A DNA stretch of 36,142 bases from a bacterium (GTDB lineage Bacteria > SAR324 > XYD2-FULL-50-16). The position numbers and the translations under genes were made by a program. The DNA is taken from contig JAHJRI010000240.1 of the NCBI GenBank assembly GCA_018830885.1, positions 1 through 36,142 of the forward strand, given 5' to 3'. The number at the start of each line of letters is the position of its first letter. Positions within the stretch are counted from its first letter, which is position 1. This document shows positions 24,806 to 33,434 of this stretch, one piece after another. The notes beneath the pieces were generated by a model. That model did not search any database and was not told where the DNA came from. It worked only from the letters and a program-made list of their open reading frames with translations.

Positions 24806-26287
24806 TCAGCCCCCCGGTTGGGTCAGGTCAATGGGGAGAACGATAACAAACCTGGATCCCCCGGTCATGAGGTTCTGCAGGCTGATTTCCCCCTTGTGCT
24901 GTTTGACGATATTGTAGACAATGTATAAACCCAGACCGGTTCCCATACCCTCGGCCTTCGTTGTGAAGAACGGATCGAAGATACGGTTGCGGATCACTTC
25001 GGGAACGCCGACACCGGTATCCTCAACCCCGATGGTCACTCTATTCTCAGACAGATTCTGTCGGGCCGAGATGAAGATACGGCCGCTTTTGGGTGAGATG
25101 GCGTGTATGGCGTTCAACAACAGATTCAGAAAAAGCTCCTGCATCCGCTGCCGATCCATGCGCAGGGAGATATCATCAGGCACCTGCTGAATGATCTCAA
25201 TCCCCGGTGGCACCTGGCTGGCAATGAGCTTTAAGGACCGCTCCAACACATCCAGAAGCCGGTTTTCCGTCAGCACAAACTCCTGATTGCGGGAAAACTC
25301 CAGCAATCCCCGGACGATATCCCGGGCGCGAAAGGTCTCCTTTTCAATGTTGGTAAGCATTTTCAGCGCCAGTTCCGAGCACCCCGAGCTGAACTCTTCC
25401 AGCAGTATCTGACAGGAAGTGGAGATATTGTTCAGGGGATTGTTGACCTGGTGGGCAATTCCGGACGCCAGGGTACCAATGGCTGACAATTTCTGCGCCT
25501 GAACCAGTTGGTCCTGTCGTCTTTCGAGTTCAGCCGCCATCTTGTTAAACGCCAGCATTATTTTCTGGACTTCATCCCTGGTATTCCCCACTTCAATCGG
25601 TTCAAAGCGGCCATCCGCGATACGCTTTGTCGCCTGCTCGATCCCGGCGAGGGGACGGATCACCTGTCGCTGGATAAAAAAGATCACCAGGGCGCTGAGG
25701 CAGGCAAACAGGATCAGGAAGATGAAGATATTATTCTTCAGTCGATTGTTGATCTGCAGGATTTGATGCCGCTCATGGGCAACCAGGCTTTTGGACAGAT
25801 GCACCAGGACCTGTCCACTGTCACGCAATTCGCTCATCAGGGGCCCTTTCTGCACCGAATTACAGTCAAAGGGACAGGTAATCTGTTCAAAAAGCGACCG
25901 ATAGTTCTGCAACTCTGTTGAAATCTCCTTGATTCGGGAACCCAGCTTGAGCTTTTCAATGGACGGATTGATCACTTCCAGCATGTGGAAGGCCTGCTCT
26001 ATGAAACGAAAGGTCTCTTCAGAATCGCCTTGGCGGGAATAGAGAAAATAGTTTTTCTCGTAACGCCGGATCTCAAGAATGATATTGCTGAAATCGTCTG
26101 CAGCTTCCACCACAAGAATCTTGTCCTCCACCCGGGCCAGATTGTAGTAGGAAACCAGAACCAGAGCACCTGCGGCCAGAGAAGAGGCGAAAAAAGCGAT
26201 AACGAGCTTCTGGCGAATATTGAAGAGATGATTGAGCGGAATGAATCTTCTGGCAAACGTCGCCAGCCTTTCCCTGGTATTTGGCAT
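24806..26287 (-). CDS. Membrane sensor histidine kinase with HAMP domain
   Basis: The 493-aa product has two transmembrane helices (about 25-47 and 183-205) enclosing a helical periplasmic sensor that contains CPFDC, a CX3C pair. A HAMP linker, the HisKA helix and the ATPase domain follow: N-box [22 protein letters not shown] and [11 protein letters not shown]. The H-box reads [11 protein letters not shown]; the glutamate that normally follows the phosphorylated histidine is glutamine, which could alter phosphotransfer or phosphatase balance. I chose the ATG at 26287, preceded by GGGGAGAG, over 26317. It heads an operon with the NtrC-type regulator. The CX3C pair may sense metal or redox state; that is inference. 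Confidence 0.94.
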   Translation of the reverse strand: MPNTRERLATFARRFIPLNHLFNIRQKLVIAFFASSLAAGALVLVSYYNLARVEDKILVVEAADDFSNIILEIRRYEKNYFLYSRQGDSEETFRFIEQAFHMLEVINPSIEKLKLGSRIKEISTELQNYRSLFEQITCPFDCNSVQKGPLMSELRDSGQVLVHLSKSLVAHERHQILQINNRLKNNIFIFLILFACLSALVIFFIQRQVIRPLAGIEQATKRIADGRFEPIEVGNTRDEVQKIMLAFNKMAAELERRQDQLVQAQKLSAIGTLASGIAHQVNNPLNNISTSCQILLEEFSSGCSELALKMLTNIEKETFRARDIVRGLLEFSRNQEFVLTENRLLDVLERSLKLIASQVPPGIEIIQQVPDDISLRMDRQRMQELFLNLLLNAIHAISPKSGRIFISARQNLSENRVTIGVEDTGVGVPEVIRNRIFDPFFTTKAEGMGTGLGLYIVYNIVKQHKGEISLQNLMTGGSRFVIVLPIDLTQPGG

Positions 26288-26357
26288 CCTCGTCACTCTC
26301 CCCTGATTCGCAACCATGCATGAGTATCGTGCCTTTACTCTATGTCAGCACGAGTCT

Positions 26358-26387
26358 CCATCACTCCCAACCTGTTCAACAGACCTG
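26358..26387 (-). repeat. Fragment of the MITE-like repeat
   Basis: Read on the minus strand, GGTCTGTTGAACAGGTTGGGAGTG closely matches one end of the elements at 35757-35898 and 35963-36081. The opposite end is not recognisable here. It falls in the predicted 5' leader of the histidine kinase mRNA. Confidence 0.45.
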
Positions 26388-26406
26388 CCCTATCCGATGC
26401 TGATTC

Positions 26407-26435
26407 ATCCTATTCAATCCTCACGGATTTGTCAA
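26407..26435 (-). promoter_or_regulatory. Sigma-70-type promoter for the kinase/regulator operon
   Basis: On the minus strand TTGACA (26435-26430), 17 nt, TAGGAT (26412-26407): 6/6 and 4/6. The leader to the ATG at 26287 would be about 110 nt. No sigma-54 site was seen here, so the two-component genes are probably expressed constitutively at a basal level. Confidence 0.5.
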
Positions 26436-26734
26436 AGTCCACCCGGGGTTGAGAGTGGAAACAGAGTCGTTTTCGACTTTCACAAACCCCCATGTCCCGG
26501 GGTGGGGCACAACGAAACATGAGAATGATTTCGCAGTGTTGACCCGCGACTGATATGAACCCAGGCTTATTTTCCTCCGTGAACTCCGTGACTTTGTGGT
26601 GAGTGTTTTTCATACAAAAAATATTGATTGAACAACCGGTTCAAAAACTGATACACTGCACGAAGAGCAGTCTCTACAACATCCAGCCTGCCGGACACTG
26701 CGGACCATTGATCAACCCTTATCTGCCACATTTC

Positions 26735-28078
26735 ATGGATACCATTAAAACCAACTATATCAAGAATACCAATCCGGAACTTCGGGAGCAGTTTATCGAA
26801 ATTCTACGAAGAATACCCCATTTTTCAGGTTTATCTGATGGTCTGCTGGCCCAGCTGTTCCACTATGCAAAATTCGTTTCCCTTCGGGACAAAGAGCGGC
26901 CGGTTCTGGAGGAAATGTACGGCCAGGAGGTCTACACCCTGATCCGCGGAACTCTGGATGTTTACATCAAAGCCGAATCAGGGGAGGAAAAACAGGTCGA
27001 TGTGATCTATAAGCCCTTCAGCCTGTTTGGGGAGCAGTGCATCCTGGGAGAGCAGAACAACGCCTCTATCGAAGCCAGAGGAGATGTCCTGCTGCTCGGT
27101 ATTGACATATCGGCGCTGCCGGACCTGATTGTCGGACTGGAAAATCCGGAGAACCGTCTTGAAGATGGGGCATACGGGCAGAATACGGCATTGTATTCTG
27201 TTTTCGCCAATGTACTCACCGAGCGCCTCGACCGCTTAATCAAGGATCAGTATAAACTGATCCAGCGAATTATGATCCTCCATGATTCAGAAGCATACCA
27301 GGTCGCCTGGCAGCGTAACAGCCTGCTGACTATCATCTATAATGAATTCTGCACCAATGAGCTCTCCCAGGAACTGGGGATTCAACCCATCCTGCAGGAA
27401 CTGCTGGCCTCCCCACTGGGAAAAAGTAAATCACTGCAGCGGCTTCTGAAGGCAACACCCGTCAACACAGCACATGTGTATATGGAGCTGTCTCGAATGC
27501 AGACACTGGGAGATCTGGAGGATCTCAACAGTCTGCTTTTAACGATCACCCAGTCATTGACCGATAAAGCCAGAAAACTAGATCGCTACAGGCGGCAGCG
27601 GCAGTTTCAATTCCATGATATTCCGACATCCGATTCATTGTCCGATTTTCTGAATGAAACGTATGAGACCATATCTGAAGCATCGCTCCTGTCCAGACCC
27701 TTGTCCAAGGAAACCTTTCTCGATGCTTTTCTGGTGAACCATACCTTGAATCCGACCGCATTAGCCGCTACGCTCAAAGACAAAGGCTGGATCAACGATG
27801 AATTCAGTCTGGCCTGCTGTCTGTACCTGATCTGCAAAAAATGCATCTCCATGGAACTGACCATTAATCAGGGAATTGCCCGGGCCATCCACTATCTGAT
27901 CGTGCACAACACGCCCCGACAGTTTATCCAGTCGACCCATATGAAGAATCTGCATCTGGTCAAGGAGGTCGTCGATCTGTTTGAGATTGAGGAAGAGACA
28001 CCAACAGGAGAGGCGAAGTCAAAAAAGGGATCTCACCAGGAGAGTGTAGAGGATCTGCTGAGTGAATTCGGGCTCTGA
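26735..28078 (+). CDS. Cyclic-nucleotide-binding-fold protein with long helical C terminus
   Basis: The 447-aa product has an N-terminal CNBD-like domain (about 20-135; LRRIPHFSGLSDGLLAQL entry helix, then beta-rich segment with FGEQCILGE). The arginine that contacts cAMP phosphate in CRP-type pockets is replaced (NNASIEA instead of RSA-like), so cAMP binding is unlikely. The remaining about 310 residues are mostly helical, with no DNA-binding motif I can identify, and end in an acidic helix EDLLSEFGL. The start is uncertain: I take the ATG at 26735 (weak ribosome site); a GTG at 26603 is open in frame. It converges on fliI, with 8 nt between stops. Role unknown. Confidence 0.75.
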   Translation: MDTIKTNYIKNTNPELREQFIEILRRIPHFSGLSDGLLAQLFHYAKFVSLRDKERPVLEEMYGQEVYTLIRGTLDVYIKAESGEEKQVDVIYKPFSLFGEQCILGEQNNASIEARGDVLLLGIDISALPDLIVGLENPENRLEDGAYGQNTALYSVFANVLTERLDRLIKDQYKLIQRIMILHDSEAYQVAWQRNSLLTIIYNEFCTNELSQELGIQPILQELLASPLGKSKSLQRLLKATPVNTAHVYMELSRMQTLGDLEDLNSLLLTITQSLTDKARKLDRYRRQRQFQFHDIPTSDSLSDFLNETYETISEASLLSRPLSKETFLDAFLVNHTLNPTALAATLKDKGWINDEFSLACCLYLICKKCISMELTINQGIARAIHYLIVHNTPRQFIQSTHMKNLHLVKEVVDLFEIEEETPTGEAKSKKGSHQESVEDLLSEFGL

Positions 28079-28086
28079 TAATCCAA

Positions 28087-29439
28087 TCAGGCAGTCATGG
28101 TTTCGGCACGTTCCATTTCAGGCGTGCGGTCCTGGAACATCTGTTCCAGACGGGCTTCACATTCCAGCAACAGGGTTCGTTCGCCCATACCCTGCTGCAA
28201 ATAATCGTTGATTTCGTTTATTTTTTTGAGGGCATAATCAATATTGGGATTGGAACCTTTGACATAGGCCCCGATATTAATCAAATCCTCAGCCTCATTG
28301 TAGATGGCGAGGGTTTTTATCAGTTTACGAGCGTTCAGCTGGTGGCTGGGGGACGTCACATCCACCATGACCCGACTTTTAGACCGCAACACGTCGATGG
28401 CCGGATAGTGACCTCTGGCGGCAATCTCCCGATCCAGAAGGATATGCCCATCGACAATCGAACGAACTGCATCACCAATGGGATCGAGGGGATCATCCGC
28501 TTCCACCAGCACTGTATAGAATCCTGTCAGAGATCCCCTGGAACTGGAATTTCCCGCCCGTTCCAGCAGTTTGGGCAACAGACCGAATACTGAAGGCGGG
28601 TATCCCTTTGTCGTCGGCGGCTCACCGACAGCCAAACCAATCTCCCGCTGTGCCATGGCAAAACGGGTCACACTGTCCATCATCAGCAGAACATCCTTTC
28701 CCTTTTCGCGGAAATACTCCGCCACTGCCGTTGCATGGTAGGCTCCCCGCAGCCTGACCAGAGGTGACTGATCCGACGTCGCCGCAATGACAACAGACCG
28801 TTTCATTCCTTCCTCTCCCAGGTCTTTTTCGATAAATTCCTTGACCTCTCTGCCCCGTTCGCCGATCAGTGCAATCACATTGATATCAGCGGTTGTATTC
28901 CGGGCCATCATGCCCAGCAGCACCGATTTTCCCACACCGGAACCGGAAAGAATGCCCAGACGCTGGCCTTTCCCGGCGGTCAGGATACCGTTGATTGACC
29001 TGATTCCCACATCCAGCGGGCTGTCGATTCGTCGTCGATGCAGGGGATTGATGGGATCCGCATACAGGGGGACTTTTTCATCTGTATCGATTTTCCCCTT
29101 ACCATCAATGGGGACCCCCATGCCGTCGATGGTTCTACCCAGCAGGGCATCGCCAACTGAAACCACCGGCCGCCCCGAAGTCGGCACAACTCTGCTTCTG
29201 GGACCAACCCCGCGGATATCCCCCAAGGCCATCACATACACATGATTCCCCTTAAAACCAACGACTTCCCCCGGTATCGCCTCCTCAGTCTCTGAATTGA
29301 CGATCATGCAGCTGGATCCAACCTGCAGCCCCGGGTTGTGAGCCTTGATGAGGAATCCAACCACTTCGTCAATATTCCCCTCGACTTTTTCAGCTCTTAT
29401 TTTACTGATCTTTTCGATGTACGGATCCAGAGAGAACAA
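28087..29439 (-). CDS. fliI: Flagellar export ATPase FliI
   Basis: The 450-aa protein is the F1-beta-like ATPase of the flagellar type III export apparatus. It carries Walker A GSGVGKS, GERGREV, the LMMDSVTRFAMAQREIGLA segment and PPSVFGLLPKLLERAGN. It starts at a TTG (29439) five nt after AAGGAG; no closer ATG is in frame. It lies 62 nt after fliH and is the last gene of the flagellar operon here: no fliJ follows, and a convergent CNBD gene begins at once. FliH, encoded upstream, normally binds FliI and holds it inactive. Confidence 0.96.
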   Translation of the reverse strand: MFSLDPYIEKISKIRAEKVEGNIDEVVGFLIKAHNPGLQVGSSCMIVNSETEEAIPGEVVGFKGNHVYVMALGDIRGVGPRSRVVPTSGRPVVSVGDALLGRTIDGMGVPIDGKGKIDTDEKVPLYADPINPLHRRRIDSPLDVGIRSINGILTAGKGQRLGILSGSGVGKSVLLGMMARNTTADINVIALIGERGREVKEFIEKDLGEEGMKRSVVIAATSDQSPLVRLRGAYHATAVAEYFREKGKDVLLMMDSVTRFAMAQREIGLAVGEPPTTKGYPPSVFGLLPKLLERAGNSSSRGSLTGFYTVLVEADDPLDPIGDAVRSIVDGHILLDREIAARGHYPAIDVLRSKSRVMVDVTSPSHQLNARKLIKTLAIYNEAEDLINIGAYVKGSNPNIDYALKKINEINDYLQQGMGERTLLLECEARLEQMFQDRTPEMERAETMTA

Positions 29440-29501
29440 ATGAACTCCTTTTGAGATGTCTGGTTCTGATAAGGATGTGTTTGGGTGTTTTTAGACCTGG
29501 A

Positions 29502-30440
29502 TCAGCTGTTTTCAGGCCGGAACAGGATTTTCCGGTCATCGGCACAGTCGAGCAGCCGGCCCTCAATTTCAGCAAACTGTTTCTTCAGATCCAGATGAAT
29601 CTTCGAAAAATCACTTTCGACGATGGCCGACGCAGGTGGAACCCCCGACTCAGGCCGGACCTTGATGATCTGATCCTCATCCAGGAAAGCCCGCAGTTCC
29701 TCTTGATGGGATGATAGAAAGTCATATTCGACGGGATTGATCTTGATATTGACACTTCCCATCCCCTCGAAATGGGACATGGTGTCCTTGATCATTTGCA
29801 GAACAAACGCCCTTTCAGTTTTCAGTTCATTATGAACGATTCTTTTCGCGATGAGCAAACTCAGCTGCACAATCTGGTTCTCATACTCCTGAAAAATGTT
29901 CATCTGCAATCCCTGCAGTTTCTTGAACAGACCCATGAGCTGCCCTGTCAGGGCCTCATTTTCGGTTTTGAACGTCTGGAAACCTTCGGTATATCCCGTT
30001 TGAAAGCCCTCTTCCCATGCCTGTTTCTGCACATCGGTACGGGACTCTTCAGCCTCCCGGATGATGTCCTGACCGATTCGCTCGGCATTCAGCCTTTTTA
30101 TCAGTGCATTGGCCAGCTCAAGCTCGATTTCCGATTTAAGCAGATCGACTTCTTCCCGGATTTGATGCACATACCGCTCTGCATCTTCACGAATTCTCTG
30201 GGTATATTCCTCAACATTGGTCAGCAGCGAGTCGACTTCGTTAAACTGCGAGGAGTTGAACTGGGAGTAGTCAATTTTTTTCTGCCGTTTAACCTTTTTC
30301 TTCTCTTCAACATCCTCGATTTCAAACGTTTCTGCTTCGGCCAACTGCTCAACGGCATTGGGATGGATAACAAAGTCGTGTGTCTCAACGTCCTCTTCTC
30401 CCTCGGGCTTCCCAAATTCAGGCGGCTTGAAGTATTCCAT
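29502..30440 (-). CDS. fliH: Flagellar assembly protein FliH
   Basis: The 312-aa product binds and regulates FliI. The N-terminal third is acidic and low-complexity, with a basic KKKVKRQKK patch near residue 50; a long coiled coil follows (about 70-200), with the YTEGF segment typical of FliH/YscL, then the conserved C-terminal domain (about 215-312; ALLIAKRIVHNEL-like helix and VNIKINPVEYDFL). AGGAGA precedes the ATG. It starts 20 nt after the fliF stop, where fliG would usually stand. It is somewhat longer than the E. coli protein (about 230 aa), mainly in the N-terminal tail. Confidence 0.9.
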   Translation of the reverse strand: MEYFKPPEFGKPEGEEDVETHDFVIHPNAVEQLAEAETFEIEDVEEKKKVKRQKKIDYSQFNSSQFNEVDSLLTNVEEYTQRIREDAERYVHQIREEVDLLKSEIELELANALIKRLNAERIGQDIIREAEESRTDVQKQAWEEGFQTGYTEGFQTFKTENEALTGQLMGLFKKLQGLQMNIFQEYENQIVQLSLLIAKRIVHNELKTERAFVLQMIKDTMSHFEGMGSVNIKINPVEYDFLSSHQEELRAFLDEDQIIKVRPESGVPPASAIVESDFSKIHLDLKKQFAEIEGRLLDCADDRKILFRPENS

Positions 30441-30460
30441 GGTCTGCTATTCTCCTGAGT

Positions 30461-32095
30461 TTAGGATGGGCCTTTCTTTTCACGCAGCCAGTTGCGCACC
30501 AGGGTCGCGGTCTTGAGTGGATCCTGACGGGCGATTTCGATAATCTTGTCTCGCGGCGGTATACCGGTCTCTTTTTCTGTCGGTATTTCCAGCTCTTCGC
30601 CTTCCAGCTCGCCGATGGTTGTCGGCAGACCCATCAACAGATCCAGATCCTCCGGCTTGGCCGACAGTTTCTGTACCATGGGGCGGATCACCATGAAGAC
30701 CAGCAGGACAATGATGACACCTACCAGGACATAACGGATCAGGTCGATCACGAATTTCCGGGTTGTCTCCCGCTGTTGTTGCTTCAGTTTTTCAACTTCG
30801 ACCAACGGTTTTTTGAACTTCATGTTCCTGACTTCGATGGTATCACCCCGGGACGTTTCAAAGCCAACGGTCTGCATGGCGATCTGCTTGATCGTATCCA
30901 GCTCGTCGATCGTCCTGGGTTTGTAAACCGGACTGCCAACCACTTCTCCGCTTTCATCCCTGACATACTCATAATGTCCATCCAACAACACGGCCACACT
31001 CATACGCTGGATCCTGCCGGCGGATTTCATGCTTTTGACATGCTTGCGGCTGTTGACAAAGTTGGTCCGTTTGGTCTTTTTGTTGATATTGGAAACATTG
31101 GCCACTTCACTGGCCCCGGCCCGAACTTCCGGAGAATTGGAAGTCACCCCGGGAACCCCTACCGGGATAGATCGTGATCCTGTTGAGTTTTCGGTATCCA
31201 CCTCTTCGCTCAGGATAGCGGAGCCGTCAGGATCAACGACATCCTCTTCAATCTGGCTGGAATCAAAATCCATCTTCAGGGCGACCCGAACCTCGACACG
31301 GTCACTCCCCGTGATTTTTTCCAGCTGGGTTACCAGTTTCTGCTGCAACCGCTGCTCGACCTGCTGCTGGTAGAAATAGTTCTTGTCCCTCATCTCGGCA
31401 TCCGACTCGTCGGTCAACCCCTTGGACAGCAGATTTCCAGACTGATCAGCCACCCTGACATCTTCCGGCATCATCCCGGGAATCGAACCGGCAACCAGGT
31501 TGATGATTGTCAGAACCCCCTTCTGGGAGAGCCGCTGGTTATTCTCCATTTCCAGCACCACCGATGCCGTGGGATGCTTTTCATCATCGATAAAGAGTGA
31601 TTTTTCAGGCAGGGCCAGGGAAATCTTGGCGCCATTAATGGATTTAATCTGAGTAATCAAACGGGTGAGTTCTCCTTCAAGTCCTCTTTTTAACTGAACC
31701 CGTTGTTGAAATTCTGTCGCCCCGAAATTATTCTCGTCAAACAGTTCCAGACCCGCCACACCACCCATCTGAATACCGGAGGAGGCGATCTCCAGACGAA
31801 CCTTGTCGACCGAATCAGCTGGCACCAGAATGGTATTGCCACCGGGTTGGAGCACATATTCGATATTCATCTCTTCCAGCTTCCGCACGATATTGCCTGC
31901 ATCCTGCTGTGTAATGCCGCTGATCAAAGGGGCAAAGGTAACCTGTTGGGAAAAATAGACAAAAGCAATTAAACCAACCAGAACAGATCCCAGAGCGGAG
32001 AAAAGGAAAATCTTCTTTGATGTGTTTAAACTCTGGAAGAAATTTTGAAATTGAACCTGAAAACCGGTTACCAGATCAGCTGTTTGTTCGGCCAT
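30461..32095 (-). CDS. fliF: Flagellar MS-ring protein FliF
   Basis: The 544-aa product forms the membrane ring of the basal body. It has a first transmembrane helix (about 30-50), tandem ring-building motifs (PLISGITQQDAGNIVRKLEE and VRVALKMDFDSSQIEED), a large periplasmic region, a second transmembrane helix (about 453-475) and a cytoplasmic tail ending in the FliG-binding segment DPLKTATLVRNWLREK. The tail is intact, so a FliG must exist, but its gene is not next in line. I prefer the ATG at 32095 to a TTG at 32113. It lies 74 nt after the fliE stop. Confidence 0.96.
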   Translation of the reverse strand: MAEQTADLVTGFQVQFQNFFQSLNTSKKIFLFSALGSVLVGLIAFVYFSQQVTFAPLISGITQQDAGNIVRKLEEMNIEYVLQPGGNTILVPADSVDKVRLEIASSGIQMGGVAGLELFDENNFGATEFQQRVQLKRGLEGELTRLITQIKSINGAKISLALPEKSLFIDDEKHPTASVVLEMENNQRLSQKGVLTIINLVAGSIPGMMPEDVRVADQSGNLLSKGLTDESDAEMRDKNYFYQQQVEQRLQQKLVTQLEKITGSDRVEVRVALKMDFDSSQIEEDVVDPDGSAILSEEVDTENSTGSRSIPVGVPGVTSNSPEVRAGASEVANVSNINKKTKRTNFVNSRKHVKSMKSAGRIQRMSVAVLLDGHYEYVRDESGEVVGSPVYKPRTIDELDTIKQIAMQTVGFETSRGDTIEVRNMKFKKPLVEVEKLKQQQRETTRKFVIDLIRYVLVGVIIVLLVFMVIRPMVQKLSAKPEDLDLLMGLPTTIGELEGEELEIPTEKETGIPPRDKIIEIARQDPLKTATLVRNWLREKKGPS

Positions 32096-32169
32096 GTTTG
32101 GATTACCTAGCAACTAAAAGCGAATTATTGATTGATGGCGATATTCTGTTAGCGAAAGCACTGACATTA

Positions 32170-32469
32170 CTACACCGGCATGCGCATGATCTCCTCATAG
32201 GCATTGACAACCTTGTTGCGGACCGTCATCAGCAATCGGGTGGATACATCCGCTTTTTCCATGGCGATCATTGTTCCGGCAATATCCTTGTTTTTGCCTG
32301 CGGCCATGTCGGTCACCATCTTCTCCGCTTTCAGATTCTGGTTATTCACCTCATCGAACATCTTTTGAAACGAGGAGACGATTTTTTTACCCGCTGCCTC
32401 AGGTGTCGGCTTATCCTGGACCTGATTCCGTGGAATCATCAGCGGTTGCCTGATAATTGATTTGATCAT
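32170..32469 (-). CDS. fliE: Flagellar hook-basal body protein FliE
   Basis: The 99-aa protein links the MS ring to the rod and export gate. The C terminus RLLMTVRNKVVNAYEEIMRMPV is the family signature; the central helix is MFDEVNNQNLKAEKM. GGAG precedes the ATG at 32469. It lies between an unrecognised operon member and fliF, 78 nt after the former. Confidence 0.93.
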   Translation of the reverse strand: MIKSIIRQPLMIPRNQVQDKPTPEAAGKKIVSSFQKMFDEVNNQNLKAEKMVTDMAAGKNKDIAGTMIAMEKADVSTRLLMTVRNKVVNAYEEIMRMPV

Positions 32470-32547
32470 ATTATCTCCGGATCACTATTTGTTAATACTC
32501 AAATGCTGTCTATTGTATTTTCCCGTTCAACTCACCAACGGACCTCT

Positions 32548-32874
32548 CTACTTTTTTGCCTGTGTCTGCTCGTATTGCAGCGCTATATACTTTGCTGATT
32601 TTGCGGACATTTTCTGGGACGCGGAAAAATTTTCCGCAATAATGTCCTCTTTTTTACCTTTCAGCCGAAGCGACGAATCCATTGCATCCAGATTCTTTTG
32701 CTTGGTACTCTCCATCATTGCTTCCACTTCGCTGTCCAGGGTCTTCAGTTTTTCGACCGTTTCAAGCAGCTGATTTTCAAATGCTTTGCCGGATGCAAGG
32801 GGTTCTTTACGACTCTTAATGGATTGAATCTTGGCATCCGGTTTTAATAAGCCAATTTGATTCACGTCACTCAT
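32548..32874 (-). CDS. Unrecognised small helical protein in the flagellar operon
   Basis: The 108-aa product sits between flgC (119 nt upstream) and fliE (78 nt downstream) on the same strand. It is predicted almost wholly helical and charged, with a heptad-like stretch at about 35-65 (QLLETVEKLKTLDSEVEAMM), no signal peptide and no membrane segment. I recognise no family. An AGGTG site precedes the ATG at 32874; a GTG one codon earlier is possible. Its position suggests a rod, export or chaperone function, possibly a diverged accessory protein of the rod/export gate; that is inference. Confidence 0.75.
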   Translation of the reverse strand: MSDVNQIGLLKPDAKIQSIKSRKEPLASGKAFENQLLETVEKLKTLDSEVEAMMESTKQKNLDAMDSSLRLKGKKEDIIAENFSASQKMSAKSAKYIALQYEQTQAKK

Positions 32875-32993
32875 CACATGGCACCTAATTTTTATTAATT
32901 ATTATTATAAACAAAGCGTTAACTATCCAGATGCCAACCACCAGGGAGAACACCGGGACGCCTGTTTTGTGCTTTCAACTATATTAATTCAAT

Positions 32994-33434
32994 TTACCTG
33001 CCAATTTCCAGCGCTTTGCTGATCATATTCTTGGTCACATTCAAGGCCGCAATATTCGCCTCGAAAGAGCGCTTGGCAACCATCATGTTGGTCATCTCCT
33101 CCACCACGTCAATATTGGGCAGTTCAACATAACCTTCCTCATTGGCATCGGGATGGGTTGGATCGTATTTCAGTCTGGGAGCACGGCTGTCTTCAGTGAT
33201 TCCAACCACTTTCACATGCCGTGTACCGTCGTCTTTCTGCCGGGAGAGCAACTCATCCTGGAAGCTCTTGGTCGACGGCAGTGCCGCAAAAATGGTGTCC
33301 CTTCTGCGATAGGGACCCCCACCCGGTGTGCGGGTCGTGTTTACATTGGCGATATTGCTGGAGATAACCTTCATCCTGAGCCGCTGCGCAGACAGACCGG
33401 ATGAGCTGATTTCCATTGTATCAAACATTGACAT
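32994..33434 (-). CDS. flgC: Flagellar proximal rod protein FlgC
   Basis: The 146-aa product is a rod subunit. The N terminus MFDTMEISSSGLSAQRLRMKVISSNIANVNTTRTPGG-like pattern and the C-terminal FEANIAALNVTKNMISKALEIGR helix are the paired coiled ends of axial proteins; LPNIDVVEEMTNMMVAKRSFEAN is typical of FlgC. Its ATG overlaps the flgB stop by one base (TAATG), with GGAGG upstream, indicating translational coupling. Confidence 0.96.
   Translation of the reverse strand: MSMFDTMEISSSGLSAQRLRMKVISSNIANVNTTRTPGGGPYRRRDTIFAALPSTKSFQDELLSRQKDDGTRHVKVVGITEDSRAPRLKYDPTHPDANEEGYVELPNIDVVEEMTNMMVAKRSFEANIAALNVTKNMISKALEIGR

Larger units (their letters stand above)
26288..26734. other. Divergent region between histidine kinase and CNBD genes
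   Basis: This region holds the kinase promoter (26407-26435), a fragment of the window's repeat element (26358-26387) and a stretch at 26573-26603 made of tandem CCGTGAACTCCGTGACTTTGTGG-like units. The CNBD frame is open back to 26603, but that part is not protein-like. I see no gene. Confidence 0.5.

Noticed and set aside
26410-26613. 67-codon minus-strand frame starting HHKVTEFTEE
   Set aside because: It is a translation of the CTCCGTGA-type tract, a common source of spurious ORFs.
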